Notes: generated by a model from the sequence alone, not told the origin. A stretch of DNA of 64,000 nt from CAYNRE01 sp964399535 (GCA_964399535.1 CAYNRE010000028.1:62001-126000), one strand, 5' to 3'; positions 1 to 9,295 are shown, counted from the first letter of the stretch. Numbers and translations: made by a program.

Positions 1-2569
1 CGAGCGGGGCGTCGTCGAGGAAGGCGTAGGGGTTGGCGTTGAGCACTTCGTGGGCGAACGGAGAGGGCTCGCGGGTATCGCGCGCCACGAGCGCAATCTG
101 GCCCGCGGCAATCTGCTCGAGCACGGTCAGCCAGCGGGGCAGATCCATCGCCTCGTGCAAACAATCGTGAACGGTCTGCTCCACCAGCGGATGGCGAGGC
201 AACTCGATATCGCCCACGTGGTTTTCCAGGCAGCCGGTGGTTTCAGGAAAAATGGCGGAAAGCAAGTCGTCGGCCCGAAACCGTTGCAAGGCCGGAGGCA
301 CCTTGCGGCCCGCGTGATAGCGCAGCACGGCCAAGGCCCGGGTCGCGTTCCAGCGCCAGCGCAAGAGAAACATGGGAGCGGCGAGCAGCGCCTGGACTAA
401 CAGATACTCGGCGTTCTGCGGGCCGATCATGCGAAACATGTCGTCGAGCGGAAAGCTGTGCTGCGGCCCCAGCGAAAGAATGATCGCGTTATCGTCGGCC
501 GCCGCCTGTAGCTCGAAATTAAAGCTGCGGCAGAACCGCTTCCGCATGGCCAGGCCCCAGGCCCGATTTACCTCGCTGCCGAAGGGGGCGTGAATGACCA
601 GTTGCATTCCGCCCGAGTCGTCGAAGAACCGCTCGAAGACCACCTGCTGTTGGGTGGGCACCAGCCCTAGGGCATTGTGCTGGGCGGCTATGTAATCGAC
701 CGCCTGTACGGCCGCGCTGCCCGTGACGCCACATTCGCCGGCCAACCACTCGGCGATCGGAGCCAGACGGGTTTTTGGCGCCGCGGCCGCGACCCGTTCG
801 GCCACCTCGGCCCGCAGCCTGGAAACCTCGGACGACAATTCCGGCGTGCGTCCGGGGGCTTCGCCCAGCCAGAACGGCACGGTCGCCGGGGCTCCCCGGG
901 CGTCGCTCACCACCACGTCGCCGCCGCGCACCTGGCGAATGCGCCACGAACTGTTGCCCAGGAGGAAGATGTCGCCCGCCATGCTCTCCAGGGCGAAATC
1001 TTCGTTGACCGTGCCGACCACGGTTTGCTCGTCTTCGGTAACGACGCGGAAATCGGCCGTGTCGGGAATGGCGCCTCCCGAGGTAATGGCCGCCAGCCGG
1101 GCCATGCGCCGCGGACGTAGCTGTCGGGCAACCCGGTCGCGATGCAGGTAGGCCCCCCGCCGCTGGCCGGGTACCACCCCTTCGCTAAGCAACTCGAGCA
1201 AGCGATCGAACTCGGCCCGGGGGAAATCGTGAAACGGCCAGGCCGAACGGCAGAGCTGAAACAGTTCGTCTTCGCCGCAGGGCTGGCTGGCCACGGCGGC
1301 CACGATCTGTTGGGCCAAAATATCGCGCGGGGCGGTCGGCATCCGCAGGGCATCGAGCCGGTGGCCCCGTACCGAGCGAATCAGGGCCAGGCACTCCACG
1401 AGGCCATCGCGGGTAAGCGGAATCAAACGCCCCTTGGGCACCAATCCCAGGGCATGGCCCGACCGCCCCACGCGCTGCAGAAACGCGGCGATCGAGCGCG
1501 GCGAACCCACCTGGCAGACCAGGTCGATGTAGCCCACGTCGATGCCCAACTCGAGCGACGAGGTAGCGACAATGGCTCGGAGCTGCCCCGACTTGAGCCG
1601 CTGCTCGGCGGAATGCCGCAACTCTTTCGAGAGGCTGCCATGGTGGCTGGCCACGGCCTCGGTGCCCAATCGGGTGGAAAGCTGATGGGCTAGCCGTTCG
1701 GCCCAGCGGCGGGTGTTGACGAAGATGAGCGTACTGCGATGGGCGCCGATCAACTGGGCCAGGCGTTCGTAAACCTCGCCCCACTGCTCATGGCTGCAGA
1801 CGGCCGAGAGCGGCGTCTCGGGCAATTCCAAGTCGAGATCCAACTCGCGCAGATGGCCGACGTCGATGATCCGGCAATTGGGAACGCCCTGGCCATTCAC
1901 CTGGCGCGTGCCCACCAAGAACCGGGCCACTTCATCCAGCGGCCGCTGCGTGGCCGACAACCCGATGCGCAAGGGCGGCCGCGGACACAACGCGTCGAGC
2001 CGGGCCAACGAAAGCGCCAGGTGCGATCCCCGCTTGTCGCGAGCCAGGGCGTGAATTTCGTCGACGATGACCGTGCGCACGCTTCTGAGCTGCTCGCGGC
2101 TTTTTTCGGCCGTAAGCAGCAAATAGAGCGATTCGGGCGTGGTGACCAGAAGATGCGGAGGGCGGCGCAACAAGGCCTGGCGCTCGCGGGCTGGCGTGTC
2201 GCCCGTGCGCACCGCGACGCGCAGCGATGCGAGTTGGCTGGCCACCGGACCCGCCGCGGCGCCGCGCTGACAGATTTCGGCCAGCGGTATCTGAAGGTTG
2301 CGATGAATGTCGTTCGACAACGCCCTGAGGGGTGAGACGTATACGACCTGAATCTGGTCGGCCAGTGTGCCTGCCACGGCCTGGCGAACCAGGTCGTCGA
2401 TCGCCGTGAGAAACGCGGCCAACGTTTTTCCCGAACCCGTCGGCGCGGCGATCAACGTGTGTTGACCGGAGCGAATCGCCGGCCAGCCCTCGGCCTGGGG
2501 CTGCGTGGGTTGGCCAAATCGCTCGGCGAACCAGGCGGCCGTGATCGGGTGAAACAATTCGAGCGGCAT
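1..2569 (-). CDS. lhr: Lhr-type DEAD/DEAH helicase (5' part; truncated by window edge)
   Basis: Superfamily 2 helicase of the Lhr type, an ATP-dependent DNA or RNA-DNA translocase linked to DNA repair. The first 856 residues are present; the reading frame stays open to the left edge, so the C-terminal part lies outside. The start is ATG at 2569 with GGAG about 10 nt upstream. Motifs in order: Walker A APTGSGKT (residues about 40-47), the family signature VYVSPLRALSNDIHRNL, Walker B as DEIHAL (near 2050), motif III GLSAT (near 1960), and motif VI QRVGRSGH (near 1470). A winged-helix and Lhr-core region follows, ending near EVLNANPYAFLDDAPL, which is typical of the family. It is divergent from the downstream oxidoreductase gene. 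Family assignment is firm; the precise substrate is not visible from sequence. Confidence 0.93.
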   Translation of the reverse strand, partial: MPLELFHPITAAWFAERFGQPTQPQAEGWPAIRSGQHTLIAAPTGSGKTLAAFLTAIDDLVRQAVAGTLADQIQVVYVSPLRALSNDIHRNLQIPLAEICQRGAAAGPVASQLASLRVAVRTGDTPARERQALLRRPPHLLVTTPESLYLLLTAEKSREQLRSVRTVIVDEIHALARDKRGSHLALSLARLDALCPRPPLRIGLSATQRPLDEVARFLVGTRQVNGQGVPNCRIIDVGHLRELDLDLELPETPLSAVCSHEQWGEVYERLAQLIGAHRSTLIFVNTRRWAERLAHQLSTRLGTEAVASHHGSLSKELRHSAEQRLKSGQLRAIVATSSLELGIDVGYIDLVCQVGSPRSIAAFLQRVGRSGHALGLVPKGRLIPLTRDGLVECLALIRSVRGHRLDALRMPTAPRDILAQQIVAAVASQPCGEDELFQLCRSAWPFHDFPRAEFDRLLELLSEGVVPGQRRGAYLHRDRVARQLRPRRMARLAAITSGGAIPDTADFRVVTEDEQTVVGTVNEDFALESMAGDIFLLGNSSWRIRQVRGGDVVVSDARGAPATVPFWLGEAPGRTPELSSEVSRLRAEVAERVAAAAPKTRLAPIAEWLAGECGVTGSAAVQAVDYIAAQHNALGLVPTQQQVVFERFFDDSGGMQLVIHAPFGSEVNRAWGLAMRKRFCRSFNFELQAAADDNAIILSLGPQHSFPLDDMFRMIGPQNAEYLLVQALLAAPMFLLRWRWNATRALAVLRYHAGRKVPPALQRFRADDLLSAIFPETTGCLENHVGDIELPRHPLVEQTVHDCLHEAMDLPRWLTVLEQIAAGQIALVARDTREPSPFAHEVLNANPYAFLDDAPL

Positions 2570-2914
2570 TCGCCGGTTACTCCGGTCAGCTCAGCACCAC
2601 CGGCGCGGGTTGCCAGACTCGCCCGGTATCTGGGGCCAGCCACGCTCGTGCGACCAGCCCAGGTTAAGCATAGGCGGGCCCCCCTGGCCCGACCAGCACC
2701 CGGGCCTGAGGCTGTGCTGGTGCCGGCGCCCCTGGGCCCACTGGGGCGCAGGGGGTTGGGCAGGTCGCCGCTTCGAGGTCCCTCCCGACGGCGGTTTGCC
2801 CCCAGCGCGGCGCGGCAGTACAACTGCGCCCGGAAAACACCATTTGGTGCCAAGCGCACGGGGAAGTGGCGCCGGCGAGGTTGCCCAACGCAGCTCGAAC
2901 GGAGAGGAACCCCT
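2570..2914. other. Intergenic region between divergent genes
   Basis: This is a GC-rich, 345-nt spacer between the divergent helicase and oxidoreductase genes. It holds an inverted repeat with 8-nt arms (ACCAGCAC at 2692-2699 and GTGCTGGT at 2714-2721). I see no convincing promoter hexamers or coding signal. The long upstream extension of the oxidoreductase frame through this region looks spurious. Confidence 0.5.
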
Positions 2915-4153
2915 ATGACCCAAACAGGGCTTTCGCGGCGTGAACTGCTCGAGCGGTTGGGCGTAACCTCGGCGGGGCTGGTCACCGCCGGTTATACGGC
3001 CACGGCGCGAGGGTTCGCCGCCAACGAAACCATCACCGTGGGGGCCATCGGCACGGGGGGCCGCGGCCGGCAGTTGCTCGGCAACCTGACCCAATTGCCC
3101 GGTGCCCGGCTCGCGGCGGTGTGTGATGTGTGGGATGAGAACTTACAGGCCGCCCTGCGCCTGGCCGAACCAGGAGCGCTGGCCACGAAGGATTATCGCC
3201 AGCTTCTGGATCGGGCCGACTTGGATGCGGTGTTGATCGCCACGCCCGACCATTGGCACGTGCCCCTGGTGATCGAGTCGGTCCAGGCTGGCAAACACGT
3301 GTACGTCGAGAAACCGCTGACCCACGATCTGAGCGAAGGCCCTCGCGTGGTTGACGAGGTGCGCAAGCACCGGCGCGTCGTTCAAGTGGGAATGCAGCAG
3401 CGCAGCATGCCCCAGTTTCTCGAAGCCCAGCAAATGATCGGCGAGGGGAAACTCGGCACGATCACCAAGGCCCACCTGACCTGGAATCGCAACGTGAAGC
3501 GGCACCAGCGTTTCTCGGGCGAGGTCGATCCCAAATCGGTCGACTGGAACCGTTTCTTGGGCCATGCCCGGCCGCAGCCGTTCGACGCCTACCGGTTTCG
3601 CAATTGGCGCTGGTTCTGGGATTTCGGCGGCGGCATCTTCACCGATCTGATGGTGCACCACCTGGATATTGTGAATTGGCTGCTCGAACTGGGCCCGCCC
3701 GAGCGAGCCGCGTCGATCGGCGATTGGTTTCAGACCCGCGACCTGTGGGAAACACCCGACACGGTGCAGACCTTGCTCGAGTACCCGGGCAAACCGTTGC
3801 AGGTGTATTTCGAGGGCACGTTCGTCAATGCGCGCAACGCCTCAATGATCGAACTGATGGGGAGCGAGGCCACGCTGTACCTGGATCGAGGGCGCTGGGA
3901 GCTGCATCCGGAGCCGACCACCAAGCACGAACCTGCCGAACACGTGATCGGCCAGGGCCTGCGGGGCAGCGACTTTTACCTGAGCCCTCCGGGCGAGCGG
4001 CTGCACCTGGCCGACTGGCTCGAAGCCATTCGCGCCCAGCGCGATCCGCGCGCGCCGGTCGAGGCCGGGGTGGCCGCCGTGTGGGGCGCGCACCTGGCCA
4101 ACCAATCGCTCCGCAGCCGGCAGTTCGCCGCCTGGCAGGAGCCCACGGTTTAG
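2915..4153 (+). CDS. Gfo/Idh/MocA family oxidoreductase, Tat-exported
   Basis: A 412-residue NAD(P)-dependent oxidoreductase of the Gfo/Idh/MocA family, which in planctomycetes usually acts on sugars or sugar derivatives. The N terminus has a twin-arginine signal (LSRRELLERLG, residues 6-16) and a hydrophobic stretch, so periplasmic export is likely. The Rossmann motif GAIGTGGRGR is at residues 43-52 and the family EKP motif is at 132-134. The catalytic-region signature GGGIFTDLMVHHLDIVNW follows in the second domain. The ATG at 2915 was chosen because GGAGAGG lies about 8 nt upstream and the Tat signal starts there; the open frame continues upstream but has no family sequence. It is convergent with the FtsQ-like gene. 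The substrate cannot be predicted. Confidence 0.93.
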   Translation: MTQTGLSRRELLERLGVTSAGLVTAGYTATARGFAANETITVGAIGTGGRGRQLLGNLTQLPGARLAAVCDVWDENLQAALRLAEPGALATKDYRQLLDRADLDAVLIATPDHWHVPLVIESVQAGKHVYVEKPLTHDLSEGPRVVDEVRKHRRVVQVGMQQRSMPQFLEAQQMIGEGKLGTITKAHLTWNRNVKRHQRFSGEVDPKSVDWNRFLGHARPQPFDAYRFRNWRWFWDFGGGIFTDLMVHHLDIVNWLLELGPPERAASIGDWFQTRDLWETPDTVQTLLEYPGKPLQVYFEGTFVNARNASMIELMGSEATLYLDRGRWELHPEPTTKHEPAEHVIGQGLRGSDFYLSPPGERLHLADWLEAIRAQRDPRAPVEAGVAAVWGAHLANQSLRSRQFAAWQEPTV

Positions 4154-4200
4154 CGAGTCGAACCGCGCCCGGCGACTGTGAACGCCGGGAACAAACTCGC
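4153..4200. terminator. Two-tier inverted repeat between convergent genes
   Basis: GCGAGT (4153-4158) pairs with ACTCGC (4195-4200) around an inner hairpin, CCCGGCG (4168-4174) with CGCCGGG (4183-4189). It sits immediately after the oxidoreductase stop and before the end of the convergent gene. There is no T-tract, so it is only a possible bidirectional 3'-end structure. Confidence 0.3.
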
Positions 4201-4250
4201 CGCGCCGAGCCGTCCGCGAGGCAAACCGCGCGCATTTTCACGAGGTACTA

Positions 4251-5237
4251 CTACCGCTGCAACAGCTCGGCCGGTAGCCGCACCGTCTTGGGGGCGATTT
4301 GCAAACCCGCCGGGGGGCGCAGGTCAAGATCCCACCGCGAACCCTGCGTATCGAGTGACCCTTGTTGCAGGGCAAACGCCTTGAGCCGGGCCACTTTCTC
4401 CCTGCCCGAGGGCTCTCCCGCAAGCTCCTGGCCGGGGGCATGCCCCCAAATGATTCGAGTTTGGCCCAGGGTCCAAAGCTCGAACGAGCCATGCAACTCG
4501 GTGTTGTGCGGCACGCCGACCGGCACGTCGACGGGGCGCAGGGCCGCCAGACCCAGCGCTGTCCAATCGGCCGCCAGCACCTCGCCCACCAGGGCCGCCT
4601 CGGAGACTACGGGGTCGCCCCAATGGGTTCCCTCGGGTCCCAGGGGCGCCGATTTAATGCCGACAAACCGCGGATAAGCCTCGGTCTCGCGCGGGGCAAA
4701 GTCGGCGGCAGGAAGCACCACACCTTCGGCGTCGACCGGCAGCCAACCGCCCGGCACCTCGACCATGAGCACCGGGCGGCGATACTCCAGTTCGACCGCG
4801 ACCCGGGCCGGGTGGTGTTTGGTTACCCGGGTTACTTTGCGAACCCAGGGATGCAAGGAGAATGCCTGCGCGAATTGGTCGACCAGGTCTGGCTCGAGAA
4901 CCGAGGGGGGCGGATCCCAGCCGATTCCGGTGAGTACCTGGCTCCGCACATCGGTGCGAACCCAGGCGGGGGGCGGAGTTACCTCGACATCGTCTAGGTC
5001 GAGGCGATACTCGGCCTGGGCCAATACCCGATCGCGAACCTGATTCCAGAGCACGGCGGCGCCGATCGACAACGCCGTAACGCTCAGGACCAGAATCGAG
5101 AACGTGCGGCGCGGGCCACTGGCGGTCCAGTACGCGATCCACGAGGTGGACTCGGCTCGGGCTGCCGATTTCCCGCTAGCACCCGATTTCTTTGCGCACA
5201 CGGCAGAGTCTCCGCGGCCCGGGCGGTGGAGCAACAA
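4251..5237 (-). CDS. FtsQ/DivIB-like POTRA-domain membrane protein
   Basis: A 328-residue bitopic membrane protein. A basic N-terminal tail is followed by one transmembrane segment (about residues 44-62, RTFSILVLSVTALSIGAAVL) and an extracytoplasmic domain. Residues about 130-185 contain HPWVRKVTRV, RVAVELEYRRPV and WLPVDAEGVVLP, the arrangement seen in the POTRA and beta domains of FtsQ/DivIB. In other bacteria FtsQ scaffolds the FtsBL division subcomplex, but planctomycetes lack FtsZ and there are no mur or fts neighbours here, so the role is uncertain. The start is a TTG at 5237; there is no in-frame ATG before the domain and the true start could differ. It is convergent with the oxidoreductase. 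Confidence 0.7.
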   Translation of the reverse strand: MLLHRPGRGDSAVCAKKSGASGKSAARAESTSWIAYWTASGPRRTFSILVLSVTALSIGAAVLWNQVRDRVLAQAEYRLDLDDVEVTPPPAWVRTDVRSQVLTGIGWDPPPSVLEPDLVDQFAQAFSLHPWVRKVTRVTKHHPARVAVELEYRRPVLMVEVPGGWLPVDAEGVVLPAADFAPRETEAYPRFVGIKSAPLGPEGTHWGDPVVSEAALVGEVLAADWTALGLAALRPVDVPVGVPHNTELHGSFELWTLGQTRIIWGHAPGQELAGEPSGREKVARLKAFALQQGSLDTQGSRWDLDLRPPAGLQIAPKTVRLPAELLQR

Positions 5238-6062
5238 GCGCCGCAGCGCGACGACCGCCGCTCACCAGCGCGCTCGCTTTGAAGCAAGATCGGCGATTCG
5301 GCCCGCGGGGCTGGCATGCGCCGCGGGGTTCTGCCCCTGGCCGGAAAAATCGCCCCCTCTGGCAGGCAGACGGGCGAGTCTCGAGCGGGAATCTTCTGCT
5401 GGCTGGTCCTGAAACGCTGCCCTCGCCCGTCCAGCGCAAGGCAGGAGCGGCCCCCCGGGCACCCCCAAGCGGCACGGCCGTCCGGCCCGGGCCGCGGCCC
5501 GCGACGGAAGGGCACCCGCGCGACTTGGTGGGCCCTGCCGGGGCTGTTTTGGCCCGGGTTCGAAGGCGGCCGACCCAAGCCCGGCACCGGTCACTGACCC
5601 GGACGGCTAACTCTTTTTTGGAAAACAAGTTGCAACCATAAAGCCAATTTCGTGCGAAAATTCTTGCGTTTTAGTAGACAGGCGGAGATAATCCTATCTG
5701 GATCGTCGGCGATGGTCGCGATCCACCCGGCAGAGGTATGTGGCTGTGTGCCCTTTGGGCCTAGCCAGCAGCGATTGGTCGGGGCTATCGCGCGGCGATC
5801 TAGAAACCGAATCAACCTCGGCGGAGTCGTTTCGGCGAGCACGTAGGGACAATGCACGCGACACACTGGGCTTCGGCCAACTCCGCACCAATTGGTTCGC
5901 CAAGGGCAGTGGAAGACCGGCAAAATGTGTCGAGCACAATCCAGCGAGCCGTGGCGACCCATCTGCTAGTGACAGCAGCAGCTTCCTGATCGGTTTTTCT
6001 CACGGGCCTTCTCTCCACGGCCCGATTGAAGCTGCGCTGTTTCTCTCCTTGAGGATGCACCT
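5238..6062. other. Long intergenic region, no supported gene
   Basis: This 825-nt stretch has short open frames on both strands, but none resembles a protein family or has a good ribosome site. The left 370 nt are very GC-rich. An AT-richer block at about 5605-5710 contains the promoter candidate listed separately, which would give the next gene a 5' leader of roughly 360 nt. No known riboswitch was recognised in that leader. Confidence 0.45.
5664..5692 (+). promoter_or_regulatory. Candidate sigma-70 promoter for the 6063 gene
   Basis: TTGCGT (5664-5669) and GATAAT (5687-5692) are separated by 17 nt inside the only AT-rich block of the intergenic region. The gene start is about 360 nt downstream, which weakens the assignment. 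Confidence 0.35.
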
Positions 6063-6761
6063 ATGTATTGGATTGCGCTTTGTAGGTTTGCCCGGCCTTT
6101 GTCGCGGCCGCTTGGTTGCCGGCGTTCAGGGCTGAGCCTGGCACTGGCGTGGGCACTGCTCACCCTCTCGAGCGGCTTGGTCCAGGCCGCACCGATCGTC
6201 ACCCCTGGCCAGTTGGTGTACCAGGTAAAGCCCAACGAATCGTTCAGCGTCGAAGTGCTGTTCGACGCTGAATTGGGCCTGCCGGGAATTCAGCCCTGGC
6301 CCGATGGGCTTTTCAGCGTCGGCTGGCAAATGAGTTTCGACAGCACCAAGGCCCTGGTCGACTCGCTGACCGTGGCGCCGGAACTGGACTATTTCGGCTT
6401 CCTGCCCGGCGCCAACACCAGCGTGGGACCCGGACAGGTGGAGGCCGAGGGCAATATCGACCAGATTGCGTTCACGCCCTATTTCGGATCGCTTTTGGCC
6501 ACGATCGATTTAACCAACACCGCGATGCGCGGAGACTCGTATACCTTGCAGTTGGCGCTCAAGCAGCATTTTCCCACCGAGCAACTGTTTCTCGACGGCA
6601 ACGGCGTGGTGCTCGACGACATCTTGTTATTTGGATCGGCCCGGGTGTTCGTCATTCCCGAACCGAGCAGCTTGATCGGTCTGGTCTTGGGTGGCTTGAC
6701 GGTGCTTGGGCTAGGGGCTCGCAGACGTAGGCTTGGCTGCCGGGTGCGGCCCAATTGCTGA
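6063..6761 (+). CDS. PEP-CTERM surface protein
   Basis: A 232-residue exported protein. It has an N-terminal signal peptide (hydrophobic run about residues 26-42, ending near VQAA). A central beta-rich domain of about 150 residues follows, with SVEVLFDAELGLPG and LLATIDLTNTAMRGDSY, resembling the cohesin-like or carbohydrate-binding-like domains common in such proteins. The C terminus has the PEP-CTERM sorting tail: IPEPSS, a hydrophobic helix (LIGLVLGGLTVLGLG) and a basic end (ARRRR). The tail predicts processing and anchoring by an exosortase-type system, which is not in this window. The ATG at 6063 has GAGG about 9 nt upstream. The specific function is unknown. Confidence 0.8.
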   Translation: MYWIALCRFARPLSRPLGCRRSGLSLALAWALLTLSSGLVQAAPIVTPGQLVYQVKPNESFSVEVLFDAELGLPGIQPWPDGLFSVGWQMSFDSTKALVDSLTVAPELDYFGFLPGANTSVGPGQVEAEGNIDQIAFTPYFGSLLATIDLTNTAMRGDSYTLQLALKQHFPTEQLFLDGNGVVLDDILLFGSARVFVIPEPSSLIGLVLGGLTVLGLGARRRRLGCRVRPNC

Positions 6762-6824
6762 GGCCGCGGGGCGGTTAGGGCCGGCGCAGGGCTGCCGACG
6801 GACCGTCTCGAATAGGCTGGATGC

Positions 6825-8009
6825 TTGGCGAGCTTGGCGTCGGCCCTGGAAATGCGTGCGGCCGTGAATATGGGCCCCCCTTCGGTTACGATCGCGCGGG
6901 CGAGCGGCGACACGCTGCTGGACACTGAGGGGCGCGGCTACCTCGATTTGTTTTCGGCCAACGGCACCGCCTGGCTGGGCCACGCACCACCGGCCGTGGC
7001 CCAGGCAATCACCGCCCAACTTCAGCGGGCGTGGACCACCGGTGCCCTGCCCACGGCGCAGTTGCTCGACGCCCGGCGGGCGCTCGACGGCTGGTTTCCC
7101 GCCGGCTTTGCCACGTTGGGGTTGTACAGCACGGGGGCCGAAGTTACCGAAGTGGCCCTTCGCCTGGCGCGCCAGGCCACGGGGCGCGGCGGCGCGGCCG
7201 GATTTCATCGGGCCATGCACGGCAAGACGCTGGCCCCCTCGGTGCTAAGCTGGGAAAACCCTGGCGCGCCGGGGGTCGATGGCTACCATCGGCTAGCGTT
7301 TCTGCCCGAACGGGCAGAGGACGAGGTACTCGCCCAGGTTGCGCGGCTCTTAGCCGACCGTAAGGTGGGTGCGTTGCTCGTGGAACCCTGGCACGCCAGC
7401 GGCGGTGGGCACCGCGCCAGCGACGAGTTCTATCGGCGGCTGGAAACCTGCTGCCGCCAGACCGGCACCTACCTGGTGTTCGACGAATTGCTCACGGGGC
7501 TTTATCGCACCGGTCCGCGGTTCGCCTTCGAGGGGCTCGGCATAACCCCCGACCTGGTGCTGGTGGGTAAAGGGCTGGGAAGCGGTTTCCCGGTGGCCGC
7601 CCTGGTCGGCCGCGCCGGGATGGAGCTGACGCCCCCGATGCTGCCCGGCAGCACTTTTTCCGGCAACGCCTTGGCGGCGGCGGCGGTGGTGGCCACACTT
7701 GAGGCGCTGGCCAATGCCGACCTGCCGGGTCGGGTGGCGGGAATTGAGCGCGTGGTTCGGCACGAGCTAGCTCGGCTGGAGCCCCGCGTGCCCCTGCGAG
7801 GGCGCGGCGCGCTGTGGGTGCTGGAGCTACCCGACGCAAAGCGCCTGGCCGAACTGGTTGAGCGGATCTATGCCCGGGGCGTGGCGGTGGGTTACGCGGG
7901 CCGCTGGCTACGGTTGTTGCCCGCGGCGACCATCGCCCCAGAGCGGCTGGCCGAGGCGCTGCGAACCGTGGCGGCGGAAATCCAAGGGTCGCTGGCGGAG
8001 ACCGGATAG
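6825..8009 (+). CDS. Class III PLP-dependent aminotransferase
   Basis: A 394-residue fold-type I, class III aminotransferase. The PLP lysine is K249 in LVLVGKGLGSGFP, and the cofactor-ring aspartate is D220 in VFDELLTGLYRTG. The phosphate-cup motif YSTGAEVTEVALRLAR is at residues 101-116, and PGSTFSGNALAAAA matches the C-terminal part of the family core. Members transfer amino groups to keto acids, aldehydes or sugar precursors; the substrate cannot be read here. The frame opens with TTG at 6825, and an in-frame ATG at 6852 is a reasonable alternative. The next gene starts 48 nt downstream on the same strand, so the two are probably co-transcribed. Confidence 0.88.
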   Translation: MASLASALEMRAAVNMGPPSVTIARASGDTLLDTEGRGYLDLFSANGTAWLGHAPPAVAQAITAQLQRAWTTGALPTAQLLDARRALDGWFPAGFATLGLYSTGAEVTEVALRLARQATGRGGAAGFHRAMHGKTLAPSVLSWENPGAPGVDGYHRLAFLPERAEDEVLAQVARLLADRKVGALLVEPWHASGGGHRASDEFYRRLETCCRQTGTYLVFDELLTGLYRTGPRFAFEGLGITPDLVLVGKGLGSGFPVAALVGRAGMELTPPMLPGSTFSGNALAAAAVVATLEALANADLPGRVAGIERVVRHELARLEPRVPLRGRGALWVLELPDAKRLAELVERIYARGVAVGYAGRWLRLLPAATIAPERLAEALRTVAAEIQGSLAETG

Positions 8010-8057
8010 GAACCCCCCTGGGGGCGCTCGCGGCGAGCGCCCAGCGAGTGGCGACGT

Positions 8058-9233
8058 ATGTCCCGAGTGGCGCTGGTTTTGTCGCACGATTTCGGCGAGC
8101 TTTTCAACGCGCTCTATTTTCTGGCCGGCACCCCCGTTACCGCGACGCTCTTGGCTCCGCCGCGCCTGGCCGGTGCGAACCCAAGCGCCCTGCCCTGGCC
8201 GCTTCGCCCCTATCTGGGCCCCGAGGCGCTGGCCGCCGCGATGGACGAGCTCGACCCGGAGGTGATCCTGCTTTTCTCAGGCTACCTGCTGACGGTAAAC
8301 CAGTTGCTTGCGCCCGACCAGCTGGCCCAGCTTCTGGCCCGCTGGCAGGGCGAGGGGCGCCGGCTGATCACCAGCGACCCGGCGCTGGGGATCTTGGCCG
8401 AGTTCGACGAGGCTTCTGTGCAGCGGCAGCCGGCCGCAGCCCGATTGATCGAGCATTTTCGCTGGCTGGTCCAACGGCTGGCCGACTTGCCACACCTGTA
8501 CCTGGCGCCCCCCACCTGGCCGGCGCCCGACCGCGACGCGCCGGGCACACAGCGCCGCGAATGGTTTTTCAATCCACGGTTTCAGCCCCCCGAGACCGCC
8601 GCAACCAACGGCCCCTTGAGCGACCGGACCAGCGGCGATTCCGACCGCGCGACCGATCGAGCGGCCGAGGTATCCGGCCGGTGGCTGTTCATCCTGTCGC
8701 CGGAGGATTACGCCGTTCAAACCCGACGGCTGGGGCGCTGGCGATTCGCGGAACAAACCCGAAACCGCCTGAACGATGCACTGACCGCCCTGGGGGGAGC
8801 CACGCTGCTTGCGCCCCGCGAGCTGCAAACCGATCTTGCCGCGCTGGGCCCGGTGGACCCGCGACTGGAGCAATTCGCAGCGCTGCCCTGGCAGGGGTTT
8901 CTGGCTCGCCTGGCGGCCGCGGAAGCGGTGTTCTACTGGAACCAGTTTTCGGCTTCGATTCTGGCGCGGGTCGTCTGGGAAAAGCCGTTCTTCACCTTCG
9001 CCGCGGGTCACTTGGGCCAGGTTCTGCCAGGCGTGCTACGCCGGGGCGAGGAGCATTTCTACGGCGGACGCCCACTGCCGCGGCTCGACCCCGACCGGCC
9101 GCTCGAACGGGCTGAAATTCAAGCGCAAGCCGCATCGCAGCTCGCCGATCTGATCGTGCCGACTCGGCAGCGGCTCGCCGCCGCGCCGCTGCCCGAGACC
9201 CTGTTGGCGCGGTGGAGCGCTGCTCAGCGGTAA
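8058..9233 (+). CDS. Conserved-looking protein of unknown function, possible GT-B-like fold
   Basis: A 391-residue soluble protein with no signal peptide or membrane segment. I do not recognise the family with confidence. The N-terminal half has alternating strand/helix character (SRVALVLSHDFGELFNALYF, EVILLFSGYLLTVNQLL). The C-terminal half contains AVFYWNQFSASILARVVWEK followed by PFFTFAAGHLGQ, an arrangement reminiscent of the nucleotide-sugar-binding half of GT-B glycosyltransferases. A low-complexity linker at about residues 190-212 separates the halves. It follows the aminotransferase by 48 nt, so a joint role in making an amino-sugar or surface polymer is possible but is inference only. 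Confidence 0.6.
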   Translation: MSRVALVLSHDFGELFNALYFLAGTPVTATLLAPPRLAGANPSALPWPLRPYLGPEALAAAMDELDPEVILLFSGYLLTVNQLLAPDQLAQLLARWQGEGRRLITSDPALGILAEFDEASVQRQPAAARLIEHFRWLVQRLADLPHLYLAPPTWPAPDRDAPGTQRREWFFNPRFQPPETAATNGPLSDRTSGDSDRATDRAAEVSGRWLFILSPEDYAVQTRRLGRWRFAEQTRNRLNDALTALGGATLLAPRELQTDLAALGPVDPRLEQFAALPWQGFLARLAAAEAVFYWNQFSASILARVVWEKPFFTFAAGHLGQVLPGVLRRGEEHFYGGRPLPRLDPDRPLERAEIQAQAASQLADLIVPTRQRLAAAPLPETLLARWSAAQR

Positions 9234-9244
9234 CCACTTGGTGT

Positions 9245-9295
9245 GCTGAGCGGGGCGGTCGATCGGCGCTAGGATAGGCTCAAAAACCGCTCAGC
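9245..9295. repeat. Inverted repeat downstream of the giant gene
   Basis: GCTGAGCGG (9245-9253) and CCGCTCAGC (9287-9295) are perfect 9-nt complementary arms with a 33-nt loop. The element lies between the ends of two convergent genes (8058-9233 on + and the giant ORF on -). It may mark their shared 3' region, but there is no adjacent T-tract. Confidence 0.35.

Noticed and set aside
519..2335. Several 140-200 residue open frames on both strands inside the helicase
   Set aside because: They overlap the continuous helicase frame with intact motifs and have arginine/proline-rich composition typical of out-of-frame high-GC DNA.
2459..2914. Upstream 152-codon extension of the oxidoreductase frame
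   Set aside because: The Tat signal and ribosome site place the start at 2915; the extension overlaps the helicase N terminus and has no family sequence.
5176..5641. Overlapping open frames of about 150 codons on both strands
   Set aside because: Composition is Arg/Pro/Gly-rich, there is no motif, and each is mirrored by a similar frame on the other strand.
5693..6062. Possible riboswitch in the long leader of the PEP-CTERM gene
   Set aside because: I checked by eye for cobalamin, c-di-GMP, TPP, SAM and glycine core motifs and found none.
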